Counted from the stretch's first letter, positions 36,545-50,300 are shown. The stretch is DNA of 64,000 bases from Atherix ibis (GCA_958298945.1 OY282610.1:47499667-47563666); one strand, 5' to 3'. Program-made: numbers and translations. Notes: generated from the sequence alone by a model not told the origin.

Positions 36545-37560
36545 TATTGAGGCTTTTAGCAAACCTCGATATCATATTGGCAGGTAGCCGGGAAATTTCG
36601 TACGGATTAGAGAAGGTGCTCCGGCGTTTCATCGTCTTCAGAGCAAAAACGACCTCTCATCAATGATTTCCATGGAGAGGAGTACTCCAACTTTTGAATA
36701 AGTCCCTTTTGGACCTCATCCGGTTACTACGCGACCGTAAAGAGCGTGATAAATGAAGTTCTGTTTTGTAGAACGTTAAGAAAATGGTTACAGCAAAATT
36801 TGGATAAATGAATTTTTGTTTTGTAGTACGTTAAGAAAATGGTTACAGCAAAATTTGGGGAAACAATATGCCTACCAATTTTGTATCAAGCTTTGTAATT
36901 TCCCGAGTTTGACTTAGGACAATTGGCAACGAGCCTTTTGAAAGGATTTCTTATCAAGAGCATACAATTTTCAAATGCTAAAGCATTTTTGTAGGGCCAA
37001 GAAACAGTATGCTCGGACAGGCCTTCAATGTCGAAAACTTATGGACCTTTCAAGAATTTCAAAAAAAAACTCCATACTAACATGGCTATCTCCATCGACG
37101 AGTTTTTGCCGGTAAAAGTAAATTCCTGTAATTCACCACTCAATCTCATATCTGCTGATCTTAGTCCGCAAGGCTCTTTTTTTGTTCGCCAAGATCAAAA
37201 ACCATTTTAAAGGACGATAACATCCAACTGACTATTCCCAGTTACGAGTAGTGAAAACAGCGCCTTCGCCAATGTATGACTGCTGAAAGGATAAAAAATC
37301 AGGCTTATTGCTTTTCTAAGACTTGTACAATACAGTTCCAATACCCACATGGTATCACAGCATAGAAAACTCTCTAAGGTCAACGTAGGCATTCAAATTT
37401 CCAAGGGGACAAGAAATTTTTGCTCCCAGAACCAAGTTTCCTATGAGAAGATCTCCGAAAAAGCTCAAAAAAGTCTCATTTTCCTCCATCAACGATTTTT
37501 TGTCACAAAAAAGGAACCCTGTATTTAAGGATGCATGCAGATTTTTTTTAAATCCTCTTA
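36545..37560 (-). pseudogene. LINE C-terminal relic (RNase H/zinc-knuckle end)
   Basis: Minus strand reads GRFCSEDDETPEHLL at about 36655-36610, the conserved cysteine-histidine tail of insect LINE ORF2 proteins (compare CHHCRDVIEDAEH in the R1 relic). Further upstream on the same strand, YHVGIGTVLY (about 37360-37330) resembles the glycine-rich start of an LINE RNase H domain. The rest is too decayed to name the clade. G+C is above that of the flanks from 36545 to about 37200. Confidence 0.5.
36749..36858. repeat. 55-bp tandem duplication
   Basis: ATAAATGAAGTTCTGTTTTG (36749) is repeated 55 bases later as ATAAATGAATTTTTGTTTTG (36804), with TTAAGAAAATGGTTACAGCA identical in both. Confidence 0.93.
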
Positions 37561-38040
37561 AATAAAAAAAAAAAACACTTGAAATAACTTCGCCTTGGTA
37601 CGGCCTATAAAATTTAAACAAGTGTAGAAGGCGATTTCTTTCAGCTTTCCAGCACTGCCATGAATTGTGAAAACAACTCCTCCGCCGACTTTGGGGTAGG
37701 AAAAATAATTTTTAAAAATCAATTTATGGGGAAAAAAATCAGTCTCATTACTTTTGCCCATCTGTATTTTGTTCCCAAAAAATCCATCTTATCACAACTG
37801 GAATCGTACGCCTTCTGTTTTTATTTTTCGAAAAGAAAAAGAAAAAACAGAATATCTTAAAAGGAAAGTGCCTAACGACAAAAAACGGCTAAATTATAAA
37901 AGTCAAAACTGAAAATTCTTATTTTATTATATTAAAATGTATAATAAATAATATTTAAACTAAACAAAAAAGCAAATCTGGAGTAAACTAATCAATTTTC
38001 ATCGATTAAATCAGTTCAAATTCGAATAAAATCAATTAAA
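37561..38040. other. Spacer, nothing firm
   Basis: May include more of the decayed LINE. AT-rich from 37850. Confidence 0.4.
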
Positions 38041-38345
38041 AACCGGCAATAGCAACAAGGCAAGTCCAAATTCAGCTTACATTTGACGTACGTGAACGTG
38101 ACGCGTCCGTATCTGCTTGCACATACGTTAAAAAGCCAACGACTTGACGCATTGTTGACGAAGCCGCTGCAGTCGAAACTGTTTAACGCATCAGCGTTTG
38201 TGTAAGGCGAAGAATCGAACAAATCAAAAGTCAAATTCAACAGTCTCGACTGTCTGTAGTAGCACAGTCAATCGCGAACCGCGACTGCGTTCACACGTGC
38301 ACTAAGTGCTTTTCTTTTGGCTCGTCTGAATAAGCTCAATATCAG
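38041..38345 (+). promoter_or_regulatory. CpG-rich promoter-like island with insect initiator
   Basis: About 300 bp of clearly higher G+C with many CpG dinucleotides (for example GACGTACGTGAACGTGACGC at 38085) in otherwise CpG-poor DNA. It ends in ATCAGTGTTGTG at 38341, where TCAGTG fits the insect initiator TCAKTY with +1 at the A, 38344. There is no TATA box at -30 and no consensus DPE at +28. An A-rich leader-like tract follows at once. It could serve the exon at 57641-57971, but it could also drive an unrecognised gene on either strand. Confidence 0.45.
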
Positions 38346-39280
38346 TGTTGTGTAGTAAAAAATTAAAAATTATTTCCACCAAGATAAAGAATAAAAATAA
38401 ATTCACTTTTTTTTTTAAAACAGCGCCCCAATATCGAGTGCAAGTGGTTTTTGTTTTCTTGTTATATTTTTATTTATTTATTTAAAAATTTTTTCGAAAA
38501 AACTTTGAAAACTTTTCGTACAAAATATCAAAAAGTTCAATTGCCAAAATAAGTAGAAATTCTCTTTTCCCTCAAGCATTTCAAAATTACTTTCAAAAAT
38601 TCTTAAATAAAAAAAAAATTAAGGAAAAGAAAATTACTACTTTTTACAATTATTCTTAAAAAAATTCTCTTCTTCTTTAAATATATTTAAAAAAAAAAAA
38701 AGCTAAAACAAAACAAAAATTCAATTAAATTATTTCATCTTAAAACGAAAAGAAAATCTACTTTTTTTCTGTATCTTTTATGAGAAAAAGTGATTTTTTT
38801 CCAATATACCAACAGAAAAATATCGAATAAAATTAAAAAATTTTTTAAATTTTCTCAAAAGTGATTTTTTTTTGAAAATATTTTTTTTTTATTATCTACA
38901 TAAAAAAAAACCCTTTTAAAGAAATTATAAAGAATAAAATTTAATATTATTTAAGTAAATAAAATTTTTTATATTATTTTTTCTAAAAGAAGAATCCGAT
39001 ACGAACCGAATTGAATCGAACTTAAAAATATGTGCAAAATGTAATTTAAATAAAAACTGCAAATATTATTTTTTTTTTAAAAACAAACTTATTTTATAAT
39101 AAAAAAAAATCGAAATTCTACAAAATTAAAATAAATTATTTAAAATTCGAATTAAAAAATCAAAATTCGACCAGAAAAAAAAAAACGTACAAATTCCAAT
39201 AAAATTAGAAAAATCCTTAAAAAAGGCCACTATTTCAATGAAACGAAAAAAACAACTTAAAAACATATAAAAAATTGGTA
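38346..39280 (+). other. A-rich tract, candidate 5' leader exon
   Basis: Strongly A-biased on the plus strand, with AAAACAAAAC, AATTCGA and CAAAATT blocks, similar in character to the leader just before the start codon at 57884. I see no confident splice donor; GGTAAATT at 39276 is one weak possibility. Confidence 0.3.
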
Positions 39281-42200
39281 AATTATTCAGAACTGAAAAA
39301 AAAACAACTATTTACTATTAAACTAACAATTTTGTGGTTTTATTTTAACACATTTTGTGGTTTGCTTTTAAAAATTAAAAATCAAAAATACAAAAATTAT
39401 ACAAAAATAATTCTAATTGAAGTTTTATTTAATTTTTTTTCCTTTTGCACAAAATAAATAAAATTTAAGGCTAAAAACTATGTTAAATTAAATTCTAAAG
39501 ATTTTTTAAATTATTTAGTTTGGTTTAATTTTTTTTTTAACAAGAACTTTAACACAATTCTTAAAATAAAATGTTGGTTTCTTTTTTATTGTAAATAACT
39601 CATTTATTATTAATTATTATTATATTGTGAATGAAAGGATAATAAGTTAATTACACTTTTGAGGGGAAAAAAATTTGAAATATTTTCAAACTTAATATTA
39701 AAAATTCCTAAAAGCTTTGATTTTGATGAAATGGAAATTTTTAATTCACTATAATTACCAAAAGATCTACAAGAGTACATGAACACTTCCTTTTTGTATC
39801 GAGTCTAGTACATATTAAGATGAGGTTCCTTGCTCGAGAAATTCACTCAAACTTTCGCATTTAAATCTTTCATCACCAAAAAAAAAAGGATAATTTTAAT
39901 GAAAATTTTTCTTTGATAATAAATTCAACTACACATATGCATGGTTATAGAAATTTTGTTAAATATTTTATTTTATATAATATCGAAAAATATCTAATCT
40001 TAAAAGGATTTCGATTTTAAAAGTAAATTAACATGGTTAACGTAATAACTTTTTTTTTTCAAAATTTTCTGCGTTTAAAAAATTAGTTTCAAAATTATTT
40101 TTTTTTTTTTAAAATTGAATTTATGATAATTATTTTTTTTTCTTTTAATTTTAATAAAAGAGTTTTCAACTTTATTAGAATAAAAAAAAGTTTTCATATA
40201 TGTGCTTTGTTTTTCTTACATAAACTTTTAAAATTTTACCCATCTTAACTATAAAATTATGACTATAAAAATACTGGGAAATAAAATTTATTTATTTCCT
40301 GTAATAAATTTTTAAAAAAAAATCTCTTAATCGCCTAAGATATTCAAAAAAAAGTTAGCTGAAATTTTATTAAAAAATCTTTCATAAAAAACTTCGTAAA
40401 ATAATAGCAATGCTTAGTTTTCTTTTGTGGGTGGGGGGGGGATGGGGGGAGTTGTTTATGAGAGAAGCGGAGAATATTTTACTATCTATTTTTATAAATA
40501 AATTTTGTAGAGAGCAGTCCTTTATTTATATTTTTAATTATTAAATGAAATATTTTTTTTTTTATTAGTTCTACTCGAAAAACCTTATTTCTACCCACAA
40601 TTAATATCAAAACAAAATAATCCCTTTTAAAAATTTCTATTAAGATTTTTTTATTCTTGCAAAAAAAAAAATTTGAAATTAAATAAAATTTCTTAATAAA
40701 ATACATGATTTAAATTTTACCAGAAACTGAAATTGAATTTATAATTTTTACGATGATTTCAAATTCAATAAAATTATTGACAAAACAAAATATATTTTTT
40801 CAAAATTAATACTAAATATCTAATTATTAAAGGATTTTTTCAACTAGTTAATATTCTTTTAAAAAATATAAAATAAGGAATATTAAAAATTTATTTCTTA
40901 AGAATTCAATTGAGGATTTTGTTTTATGAATACCATATTCTACTTTTTTTTTAAATAATTTTTTCAAAATATTTCCATATTAAAGATAATTTGTTATATT
41001 GACAAAAAATAAAACTTTAATTTGAAAAATTTCCATTTTTTATTTGAGGGAAAAAAACTGAGAAATAAAAATATTCTTTTAAATATATATCAATTGCATA
41101 TTTTGTTTAAATTGTTCATTAAAATGTTTAAGCAGCCTAAAAAAAGGATTACATCCTACGATTGTTTAAAGCGGACTATTAAACATTTTAAAAGCTCTTA
41201 CAATAAGACTGTTTAGAAGTATTATTCAAGGAGTTTAAATAATAAAAATATTGAAGAAAATTTTAAATTTTCTGTTCGTTGCTTTTCTAAATCTTCAATA
41301 AAGTAAATAAGAAATGGATCATAAAGAGTTCTTAAATGAATAGACAAATTCTTTCTGAATAAATGATTAAAAATAAAAATATTTCGATCAGATTTATAAA
41401 AAATTTGAGTACTAATTTTACTTGAAAAAAATGCAGTTATTTTTAGAGAAACTAATACGTTTTTAGAAATCAAAAAATTGTAAAAATTCAATTTTTTTAA
41501 CAATTCTAAATATTTTTCGTCCTTTCATAAAAAAGGCGTATTTTCATAGCAACAAAAGTGTCTAGTTTCAATTGTGAAGGGGAAAAAAATTACAAATGCA
41601 TTTTTCTAAAATGCCCTTGAATATTTACGACTATCAATATATTTACCATATTCTAAATGTTTCTATTAAAATCTGTATATAATAATAAAAGAAGAATATT
41701 TATTTTCCGTATTTCATATTAAAAATTACACAATTGCAATTTTAATTCATTTGTCTACCTGCATATTGTTAATTTTGTTTTGTTTTATTTATTTTTTTTG
41801 TAAATCAAAAACTCAAACAAACAGGAAAAAGCTAAGAAAATGCAATAATTCATGATTAGAAACCATGAAATAATTCTAAACGATTGTTGGTAAAAGATTT
41901 TGAATTAGTACAAAAGCTTAAATACTGTTTCTGGAATGGCCTTAGCATTAGTCTACTCGTAGCTTAACTAGCCACCATCAGGTATTATACAAAAGGAATG
42001 ACCATATAGTATAACATGTAAGACTGCAGATGCACTCTTAAAGAGGAAAATAAGAAGATGCATAGGTGAAAAAATGTACAACCATGGAACACTAACCAAC
42101 CATGGAGTACTCAAATGTCTTCATATTCATATATTCAAGTACAAATTTCCATTTCTATTGGAACCATTTCACCTTTTACAATTTCGATTTCAATTCAAAT

Positions 42201-42524
42201 ATGCGAATTGTTCCATAATTATTTCTGTCATCGGCCGTTGGTATCCCAACTAATCTATTTTTTTAAAAATATTTTATATAAAATTTTGTTAAGTTTTTTT
42301 TTATAAACTTTTTAATTTTTAAAGAACTTTTGTCTTCAAAATTTTTCAAAAAATTAATAATCTTCACTAAAACAAAAAATATTACAATATTTTTGCCATT
42401 ATCGGTTTTGTATTCGAAAAATTATAAATTTTGTCATACGTTTTGCCCAAAAATACTCAAATTTAAAGAAAGTAATCGCTTTTATTCAACCACAAAAAAC
42501 TGCACGCAAAAATTCTGTTTACCT
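39281..42524. other. AT-rich sequence, putative intron
   Basis: No gene or transposon recognised. An isolated G-rich tract is at 40429-40449. Confidence 0.45.
40429..40449 (+). other. G-run cluster with G-quadruplex potential
   Basis: Runs of 3, 9 and 6 guanines separated by one or two bases in a region otherwise almost devoid of G. The 9-run can supply two of the four required triplets. Confidence 0.6.
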
Positions 42525-43275
42525 TAAAAATATTTATTTTTTATCTAAAAATATTTATTTTTTTATCTAAAAATATTCTTTCAAATTTCAAGGAATTCAA
42601 GGGTAGCTTTAACTTAAAAGTAAAAAATTATTTTCGCCTAAAAAAGATATAATTTACTGGCTTCCGAAATAAAATAAACGATAATATTGCTCAAAATATA
42701 GTCAGTTTGCCTATAAACACCGAGGTTTTGTTTAAAAAATTCCAAGTTTAAGCTTAAAAATATTCCGGTTTTGCCGAAAAAAAATTCGTTTTTACTTAAA
42801 AATATTCCGTTTTTGCTTTAAAAATCCAAGTTCTTGCCTAACAATACCAAGTTTTAGCCCAAAAATATTCCTTTGCTAACAAAAACTACAAAATGTTTGC
42901 CAAAAAATATTCTGTTTTTGCCTATAAATATTTATTTTGCATAAAAATGTATCTATTTTACGTTAAAAACCTCAGTTCTTGCATAAAAACACAGTGGTTT
43001 TACCTAAAAAATTCCAAATTTTAGCCTAAAAATATGGTATTCCGTACCATATTTTTAGGTTAAACAACACAATTTTTGCATAAGAATATTTCGTTTTTGC
43101 CAAAAAATTTACAAGATTGAACCTCAAAAATCCAATTTTTTGGCTAAAAATATTCTAGTTCTTGTCTAAAAATACAAAATGTTTGCCTCAAATTATTGAG
43201 TTGTCGCCTTAAAAAATTCTGTTTTTGCCTAAAAATATCACGTTTCTGCATATAAAAATGTCAGTTTTTTTTGTT
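42525..43275. repeat. Degenerate minisatellite, unit about 21-30 bp
   Basis: About two dozen variants of TTTTTGCCTAAAAATATTCC follow one another with spacing of 20 to 30 bases. The 3' half of the unit (GCCTAAAAATAT) is best conserved. Reading frame and unit length drift, so it is not coding. A hairpin at 43025-43059 interrupts it. Confidence 0.88.
43025..43059. repeat. Perfect 15-bp hairpin, 5-nt loop, inside the minisatellite
   Basis: CCTAAAAATATGGTA (43025-43039), loop TTCCG, exact reverse complement 43045-43059. The left arm is a normal minisatellite unit; the right arm is the same unit inverted. Confidence 0.95.
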
Positions 43276-46200
43276 GGTATATTTTTATAATGAATTTAGT
43301 TTGTTTAATTAATAAAATTTTCTGATTCAAATCGATTAAATTTATTGGAAGAATATGAAAATGAAGTACCTGGCATTGATTTTGATTTAAATTTCTAAAA
43401 ATCATACGCTCATATTGTAAATGTTTTGAGTATTTGTAATGAATAAAATTATTTTCAGTTATAGTAATAATGTTTGGCTTCCACTAAACATTATCCCTTT
43501 TCTGTTGATTTATTTTTTTCCCTATATTATCAAAAAAATCACTAAACCTACAAATAAATATGGCAGCACCAATAATATTTCCAATGGGTGCATTTCTACA
43601 GAATTTTTTATTTTCTATTTTTCTGATGTTATTGCTCTTCTCTACCCTATAATCTTTACGCCTTATTCTTTAATCCTCGTATGTCCTGCTTAAAGATTTG
43701 ACAAGAAAAAAATAATATATATACTCATACTAAGTGAAGAAAAATTACACGCATCCTCATTTACCATATATTACGAAATTGTGAAGATAATTTCAACTAA
43801 AGAGGAAGAAGAAAAAAATTCTTTAATAATAATTAAAGAACATTTCAAATATAATAAAATGTAAACTCTTTACTAAGTTACCATAAATTAAAAATAAATC
43901 AGAACAGGACCATTCTACAATATATCCTGTTTTGTGTGTTGAGCTTTTCAACAACTGACTCACTTATATAATATCTGAATAACGCCGACGGATTAAATGC
44001 TCTCAAAAAAAAAAAAAAAATTTTAAAAATTGTAAATAAATAAACACAAATTGTACAAGAATTCAAAGCTCTACTAAAGCGTCATGTACTGTGTTTTTTC
44101 CCATTCGTTTTGTACCTTCGACTTTTTTCTTTTACATTTTTTTATCAGATATCTATAAAAGCTGAAAAGAGTAGTAAATCAACAGAAAAATGTGAGATAC
44201 TTCCATTGATTATACATTTTTAATACTTATATGCATTCCAACGTGTATGCGAATGTATAAGTGTATATGTATCTATATATGCATATATATATATGAAAAA
44301 AAGTAGAGTTAAAAATGTTAAATTAAAACCGTAACTAGTTAGCATACTAGCGATTCTATAGTTAAATTATAATAGCTCGAATTTATTCAGGATATTCTTG
44401 AAATATTCTCTACTAATGAGATCAAATACAATTTATATTTTTCCTATTTTTTTTCATAATGTAGAACTTGTCCTTTTCCACTTTTACTAATTTCTATTTT
44501 TATTATAAAACGCAGAATGTTAATATATACGGGAAAAAAATGGAATAATTCAATTGTTAACAGATTTGAAAATTTCTCTACTCAATAAATAATTTCCTAT
44601 TTTTTGAACATAGAATAACACTGAGGCGAATATTATTAGTCCTAATCATTAGTGAGTGTTCTAGAGTGTTATTTATAATAGTTTTTATTTTTAAGTAGTT
44701 TTTCAAGAAAACTATACCATTCTTGAACGTATGTAAGAGGTAGTTCGATAGTCCCTTTTACGATCTGGATCTGTTATATTGTATCCATTCAATATCTTTT
44801 CGTTATTGAGTTTCAGATATTTTCGAAAAGTTGACTGACTCAAATTTGTGCATTTATTATTATATATATATAATCAAAGCTTTTTTAAAAAATATAAAAC
44901 ATACTTTTAATCACATTTCAACAATTGAATAGATATTATTTTTATTAAAATTCCCAAATATTTTTTAATATTTCTAGACCCGAATTAGTCCTGTAAATAA
45001 TGCACGAGCAATGATTTTTCAATTTTCTATTATTCAAGAAGAAGAAGAAAAAAACTAAAAATACGAACCCAAAAAATTTGTAAAGCTTTTTGCTCCTTCG
45101 AAACTAATTTTCCAATATAACAGTTAAGAATTGTAAGAACCTAAAAACTGTTATACAATACTTTTTAATTTTAAAAGACTTTAAAAATAAATTTCCAAAT
45201 TAAAATAACAATTTTTATCAGTTTTAACTCAATCTTAATTTTCCAAACTCTTGAAATTTTGTTTTTGAGTCTTCTTTTTTACCATAGTTCTTTTCTAGGT
45301 GTCCCTATAAGTCCTTACACTAGAATGGCTAATTGAATTTCATAGAAACTACATCGAATAATACACATATAATATAATTATGAAAAATGCTATAAACAAA
45401 TATGAAACTATTTTTTATGAGTTTATAAACTTAAACGCATAAACAACAAAAAATAATCCTGTCCGATAAAACTAATTATTATCGATTCTATTATCCACAA
45501 TCGTCTATTGCAAAATAATTAACACCAATAATTTATTGAAAATTCATGAAAATATTTCGAATATTAAAAATAATTTATATTTTCAAAATAATAAGACAAA
45601 CCGTATCAATTTTGCATACCATTATTATAACGAGTGTGCAGATTAAAAACAAATCAGAATTATTCCCAATTGAAGGATTCAACCTTACACTATTAGTGTA
45701 ACTATGGGAAGAGTCTTACTACCAGGATGGTGTACCAATAAAAGATTCAGTTTTTTGTTTTTGTTTTGAGGAAATTTTGCATTTTATTCTATTTTACTTG
45801 ACTTTTGTTTCAATTTTTTTTATATTTAGTATATTTTCAAAGTCAACCTGAAACCATCCCCGACCGTGCATTTGGTTGGCTCACCATAATCTTAGAGTAT
45901 CTGATTTCTGGAAATTAGATTACAAAAGTCTGATGGAAAAATGTGTTTTCCGTCTTTCTTGCAGGAAGTTGTCTGGTCTGTTTTGAATTCAATCTGTGAG
46001 CAGCAGTATCTGTTCACTATTGCCCTCCGAAAGGATGTTTTTGGCTTGTTTCCTTGGACGTGAAAAAGTTAATAATGAGACAATATGATCGGAACGAAAA
46101 CCTGCAAAATAGTATGGAATTAAATCAAAACAAAACGAAAACTAAAACAAAACTAACAAATTTCATGTTAGGTATATCCTTATAAATGGGAATAAAAAAA

Positions 46201-46949
46201 TTAAGGCTTTAAAAACTCTTCGCAAACAATTTTTTTTTGTTTTTTTTTTTTGATAATTTATTATACAAACTACTTTAAAATTCAGCTCAAAAACTTCTCT
46301 CTATTTTTACAACGATTAGTTTGAATCATTGAAAATTAATGTAATTTAAGATTTACACGTATTTGGATATTTGCTATTATTTTTCCAAAAAATTAATTTA
46401 TTAGAAAAAATAAATTGTGAAAATTTTAAATTTATTATAATTGAAGTATTATGAATTTGTAATAACAGCTCGAAATTTCATAATAAACACAATAAATACG
46501 TGAAAATATCCAAAAACGGAATACAGATAAATTTGGAAATTTTAAAAAGTTTTGTAGATTTATCTAAAAAATAGTCTCTGTTTTTTCTCAATTAAAATCC
46601 TTGAAAAAAGAGTTCTCACAAAACTTTTAACAAATCCAATTTTATTATATAAATTCTAAAAAAATTGCTAAGAAATAAATACTAAAATATTATCCATTTT
46701 ATACTCTCAAAAGTAAAGTTTTATAAAAAATATTTTAAAATCAGCTTTTTATTAAGCTTATATTATCTGAATTTTACTATTATTCAAACGGTTTACACAA
46801 GATTTCTTATAGAGCTCGATCTTTTTTAGGGTTTATCGTTTATTGCGAGCTATAATTACGCCAATATTCTAACTGCTCTCAGGCTTACAAATTATCTGCA
46901 TATAAAATAAGTTTTGCATAGTCCTGTAAAGAAAAAAAAACAGATTCAA
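43276..46949. other. AT-rich sequence with one unexplained island
   Basis: The interval 45840-46075 is distinctly less AT-rich and contains a TTTCTTGCAG acceptor-like motif at 45956, but no frame or family match. The rest is simple AT-rich DNA with TA-rich microsatellite patches (44240-44300, 44860-44875). Confidence 0.4.
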
Positions 46950-47345
46950 CGGTGTCACAAATCATACGATAGTATGACAATTAACATCACCAAATCTAGA
47001 AATTGGGCGTCCGAAAAAAAGATATCGTGCAATAAATCCAAAAGTTGTCACGTTGTGTGCTTATGGTGTCATTATTAAAAAACCACACATAAACCAAATT
47101 AAAATCTTTAATTTTATGTAAAAAAATTTGTTGGTTATCATAAGGTCATAGCTCTTAGAATTGTCGGTAAAGGTCTCTCCTTCTACATTTTCAGAGAAAT
47201 ATGGCCCAATGAGACCTTCAGACCAAAGTGTACAAAATATACCATAAACCGTTTTCATGAATACAATGGCTTGTGAGTTTTTAGAACCCCATGTATTTTT
47301 ATTTCGTCCATTTTTGGTGAAAATTTTATCTGATAGTAAAAACAC
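46950..47345 (-). pseudogene. DD41D transposase relic
   Basis: The minus strand is still open for 94 codons: FLLSDKIFTKNGRNKNTWGS (D1 block), SQAIVFMKTVYGIFCTLWSE, GLIGPYFSENVEGETFTDNS, YDLMITNKFFYIKLKI. Beyond a frame break come LLHDIFF and SRFGDVN. This matches SGGIVGPFFFENDEGAAVTV in the copy at 50571-51931. D2 is replaced by a degraded WFMCGFL. Among the relics it keeps the longest open frame. Confidence 0.8.
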
Positions 47346-50300
47346 TAAATATTTTATATGTTTAAAAATCGTCCAATTGAATAGCCCTTAATAAATATTC
47401 CAAGACGATTTAAAAAAATGTTTTTAAGATGAAATTGAAAAAAATTTCCAGCAAATTTTTAATCTTTTTATGAAAAATTTCATATAAAAAAAAATTGAGA
47501 TAATTTCTTTAGAGAAAAATTATATAACAATTTAAAAATATTTCTTATTGGAATAATTAAATTCTTAAAATTTTTAAAATTAAATTATCATTTGCAATTA
47601 ATTATAAAAAGTAAAAATTTTATATTACCTAAAACTCAATGTTTTACCTTTTTTTTCTTCTCACGAAATTACATCAAAATTTGCAAATAATTATAATATA
47701 AGAAAAAATTCCTCTTATCTATTCTTGATTAAAGAAAATACATTTTTAAATTGTATAACAAAAATTATTGATAGTAGAAAAATTATGTGTAATTAACCTC
47801 TGACTCCCTCTATATATTTATACAACCCCATACTTATAAAAGTAGGTAAAAAAAAATATTTTATTGGAACTTTTTTCTTACATCAACATATTAGCAAAAA
47901 GAATTATATAAAATATAGTATATTAGATTAAAAATTTCACTTAGTAACAATATTATATTTTCTATGATTTTCAATGTTTTGTCTATTGAAAATTATGTTG
48001 CCTATACATAAATTTTTCTTATACACAACAAGTAAAATATGAAGAAGAAAAAACAAACAACTTTAATTTTTGAAAGTTCATTTCTTCTTTTATTGTAAAA
48101 CATTTTGAGTATTTTTTTATTTTGAGAAACATATTATAGAAAACCTAAATATTATTTACAATACCATAAGTTTCTCAAAATTTATTGATAACAAAATAGA
48201 ATCTTACTGAGCAGGTTGACTTTAGTGTTGAACAGAAAGCCTAAAATAAAATTGAAAACACCTGAAAATTGTGAATCAACTATAATAATTTTGTGAATCA
48301 TTCTTTTTCTTTTTTTCTTTTTTTTTTTTTTGTTATCAAAACAAATGATATCATTTTTAAAAGACGAGTTTTTTTTTCTTCATCAAAATAAAATTTGAAT
48401 TTTTTTTACTGTATTATTTAATCTACTTACTATTAGTTATAAAGTGAGGAAGATATCTGTAAAGTAAAAAATCAATGAGATATTATCTAAATTTTGCGTT
48501 TCTATTAAGATTTGCTTAAAATCAGTCAAGGAAAACTTTTCAAAACCAAAAATAAGAGGCATTTCTTTTCATCATATAATTTTAATGGAGAGAAGAACAA
48601 AAAAACACCTACCCGGCTTATATTCTGTTTTAAACAATTTTTTTCAATATTAATTTCAATTTATCATAAAGAAAATAGCTACCGGCAAAATATAGAATAA
48701 CTTTTTTTTATTTGATGAGACATATAGAATAAGAAAAAAAAAAGTATTTTTTTATAAAAAAAATATTTTCCACACCACATTTGTACTCGTATAATAATAT
48801 TTTTTTTCCCCCGGTTTATTTTATATCTTCGCAGAAAATTAGAATATTTTATAATTTTTCTATCTATTTTAATAGATATTTCGAAAAATATCTGAACAAA
48901 CAAAAAGCAAAATGAAACCAAAACAAACAAAAAAATACTATAAAAATAAGAACTTTTGCTTAAATGAAAGCTTTTTTCTCGATAAAATGATGTGAAAATA
49001 AGCTGTGAAAATCGTCTGACTCATATGGTAGAACCATGCGTATCTATCTATCTATCTTAAAACATGAATCCGCTCATAAATGCTATTTTTACACGAAGAG
49101 TAGTATTAATCTAGAAAAGAAAAAATAAAACAAAACCAAAAACAAACAACAACCAAAAAAAAAAAAAAAAAAAAACATTTTATTTTTAACCATACTAAAT
49201 TTGCTAAGATGGTCTCCATCTCTCCATTATTCACTTCCTCTGCCTCCCTAATAGTAATAGTATTCCTATTCTTTGAACTTCCTTCAGCAGTCATTTTATC
49301 AGCTAATGCTCTCTTATCTTATTGTTACTCTCTTATCTATGTCAAAAAAGAAAGATAACCAAAAATATTTCAAAAAAATTATCACAATAATTATGCTAGA
49401 ACAGTTTTTTTTTTAATTTTTTTTTTTTGTAAATTATTTATTTTTTCCTTTTCTAATAACAATTCAGATCTCTTCTCAACTACATTCTGAATATTGAATC
49501 TAGATTTGCTCAGACAATTCAGTCTGTGTAGATACAAATTGTGTGATCTTCTAATAATCTGGCCAAAAAAAAATTTGGTCCTATTTTGTACGTATTTATG
49601 TACATCTGTACACATTTGGATGTATTTATTTTTGGTAGACAACTAAATCTATAAATATAAAAATAAATTTCATTTTGTTGATAATTTTTCATTATGCCAT
49701 CAAAAGAAATGTTCTACTTATTTTTATATCCTTCCTTTTCTATTATTGTCTACTCCTCTGTCGTTTTGTCTTTTATTTATTTTCATTTTCAAAAAAATTT
49801 AGTATCAATTTTGGTGTTTTTTTTTCACGTTATTTTTCTGTTCTGTGACAGATGATATTTTATCATGCCATACAAGTAAATATGTTTAAAGTATCTTATT
49901 AGCTATTAAGCCAGAGATTAATTGATATCCACACAAGGCGTTGATCATCAATTAATCTCTTGTTTATGGTTAATTTTTATTGCCTATAAAATTCACATAA
50001 AAGAAATTTTAAAATCCATAAGCTACTATCAGTTTAGAAATATTTATTTGAAGTTTCAATTTAATTTGAAAACTTCTAGAAAAAAAAAATGGACCAACAA
50101 AAAATTCCTATCTAAAATTATCAAAAAGCTATAACTTTTATCATGAAAGAAATAGATGAAATTTTAATAGGTGTTTTTTTTTTTTGGTTAATATTCTTTT
50201 TAACTTAAGATATTGTTATTTTTAATACCAAATATTTTAATATTAATTTTTATCAAATATATCATAGATACGTAAACACCCTTTTTTAATATTGAAGAAA

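Noticed and set aside
44240..44300. TATA box cluster
   Set aside because: TA microsatellite with no initiator or downstream gene; such runs are everywhere in this DNA.
45840..45910. tRNA-like GC patch
   Set aside because: No box A/box B pair and no cloverleaf could be drawn.
49106..49294. Minus-strand open frame ending in a Phe/Cys-rich stretch
   Set aside because: The C-terminal half is the translation of a long A run; no gene signals.
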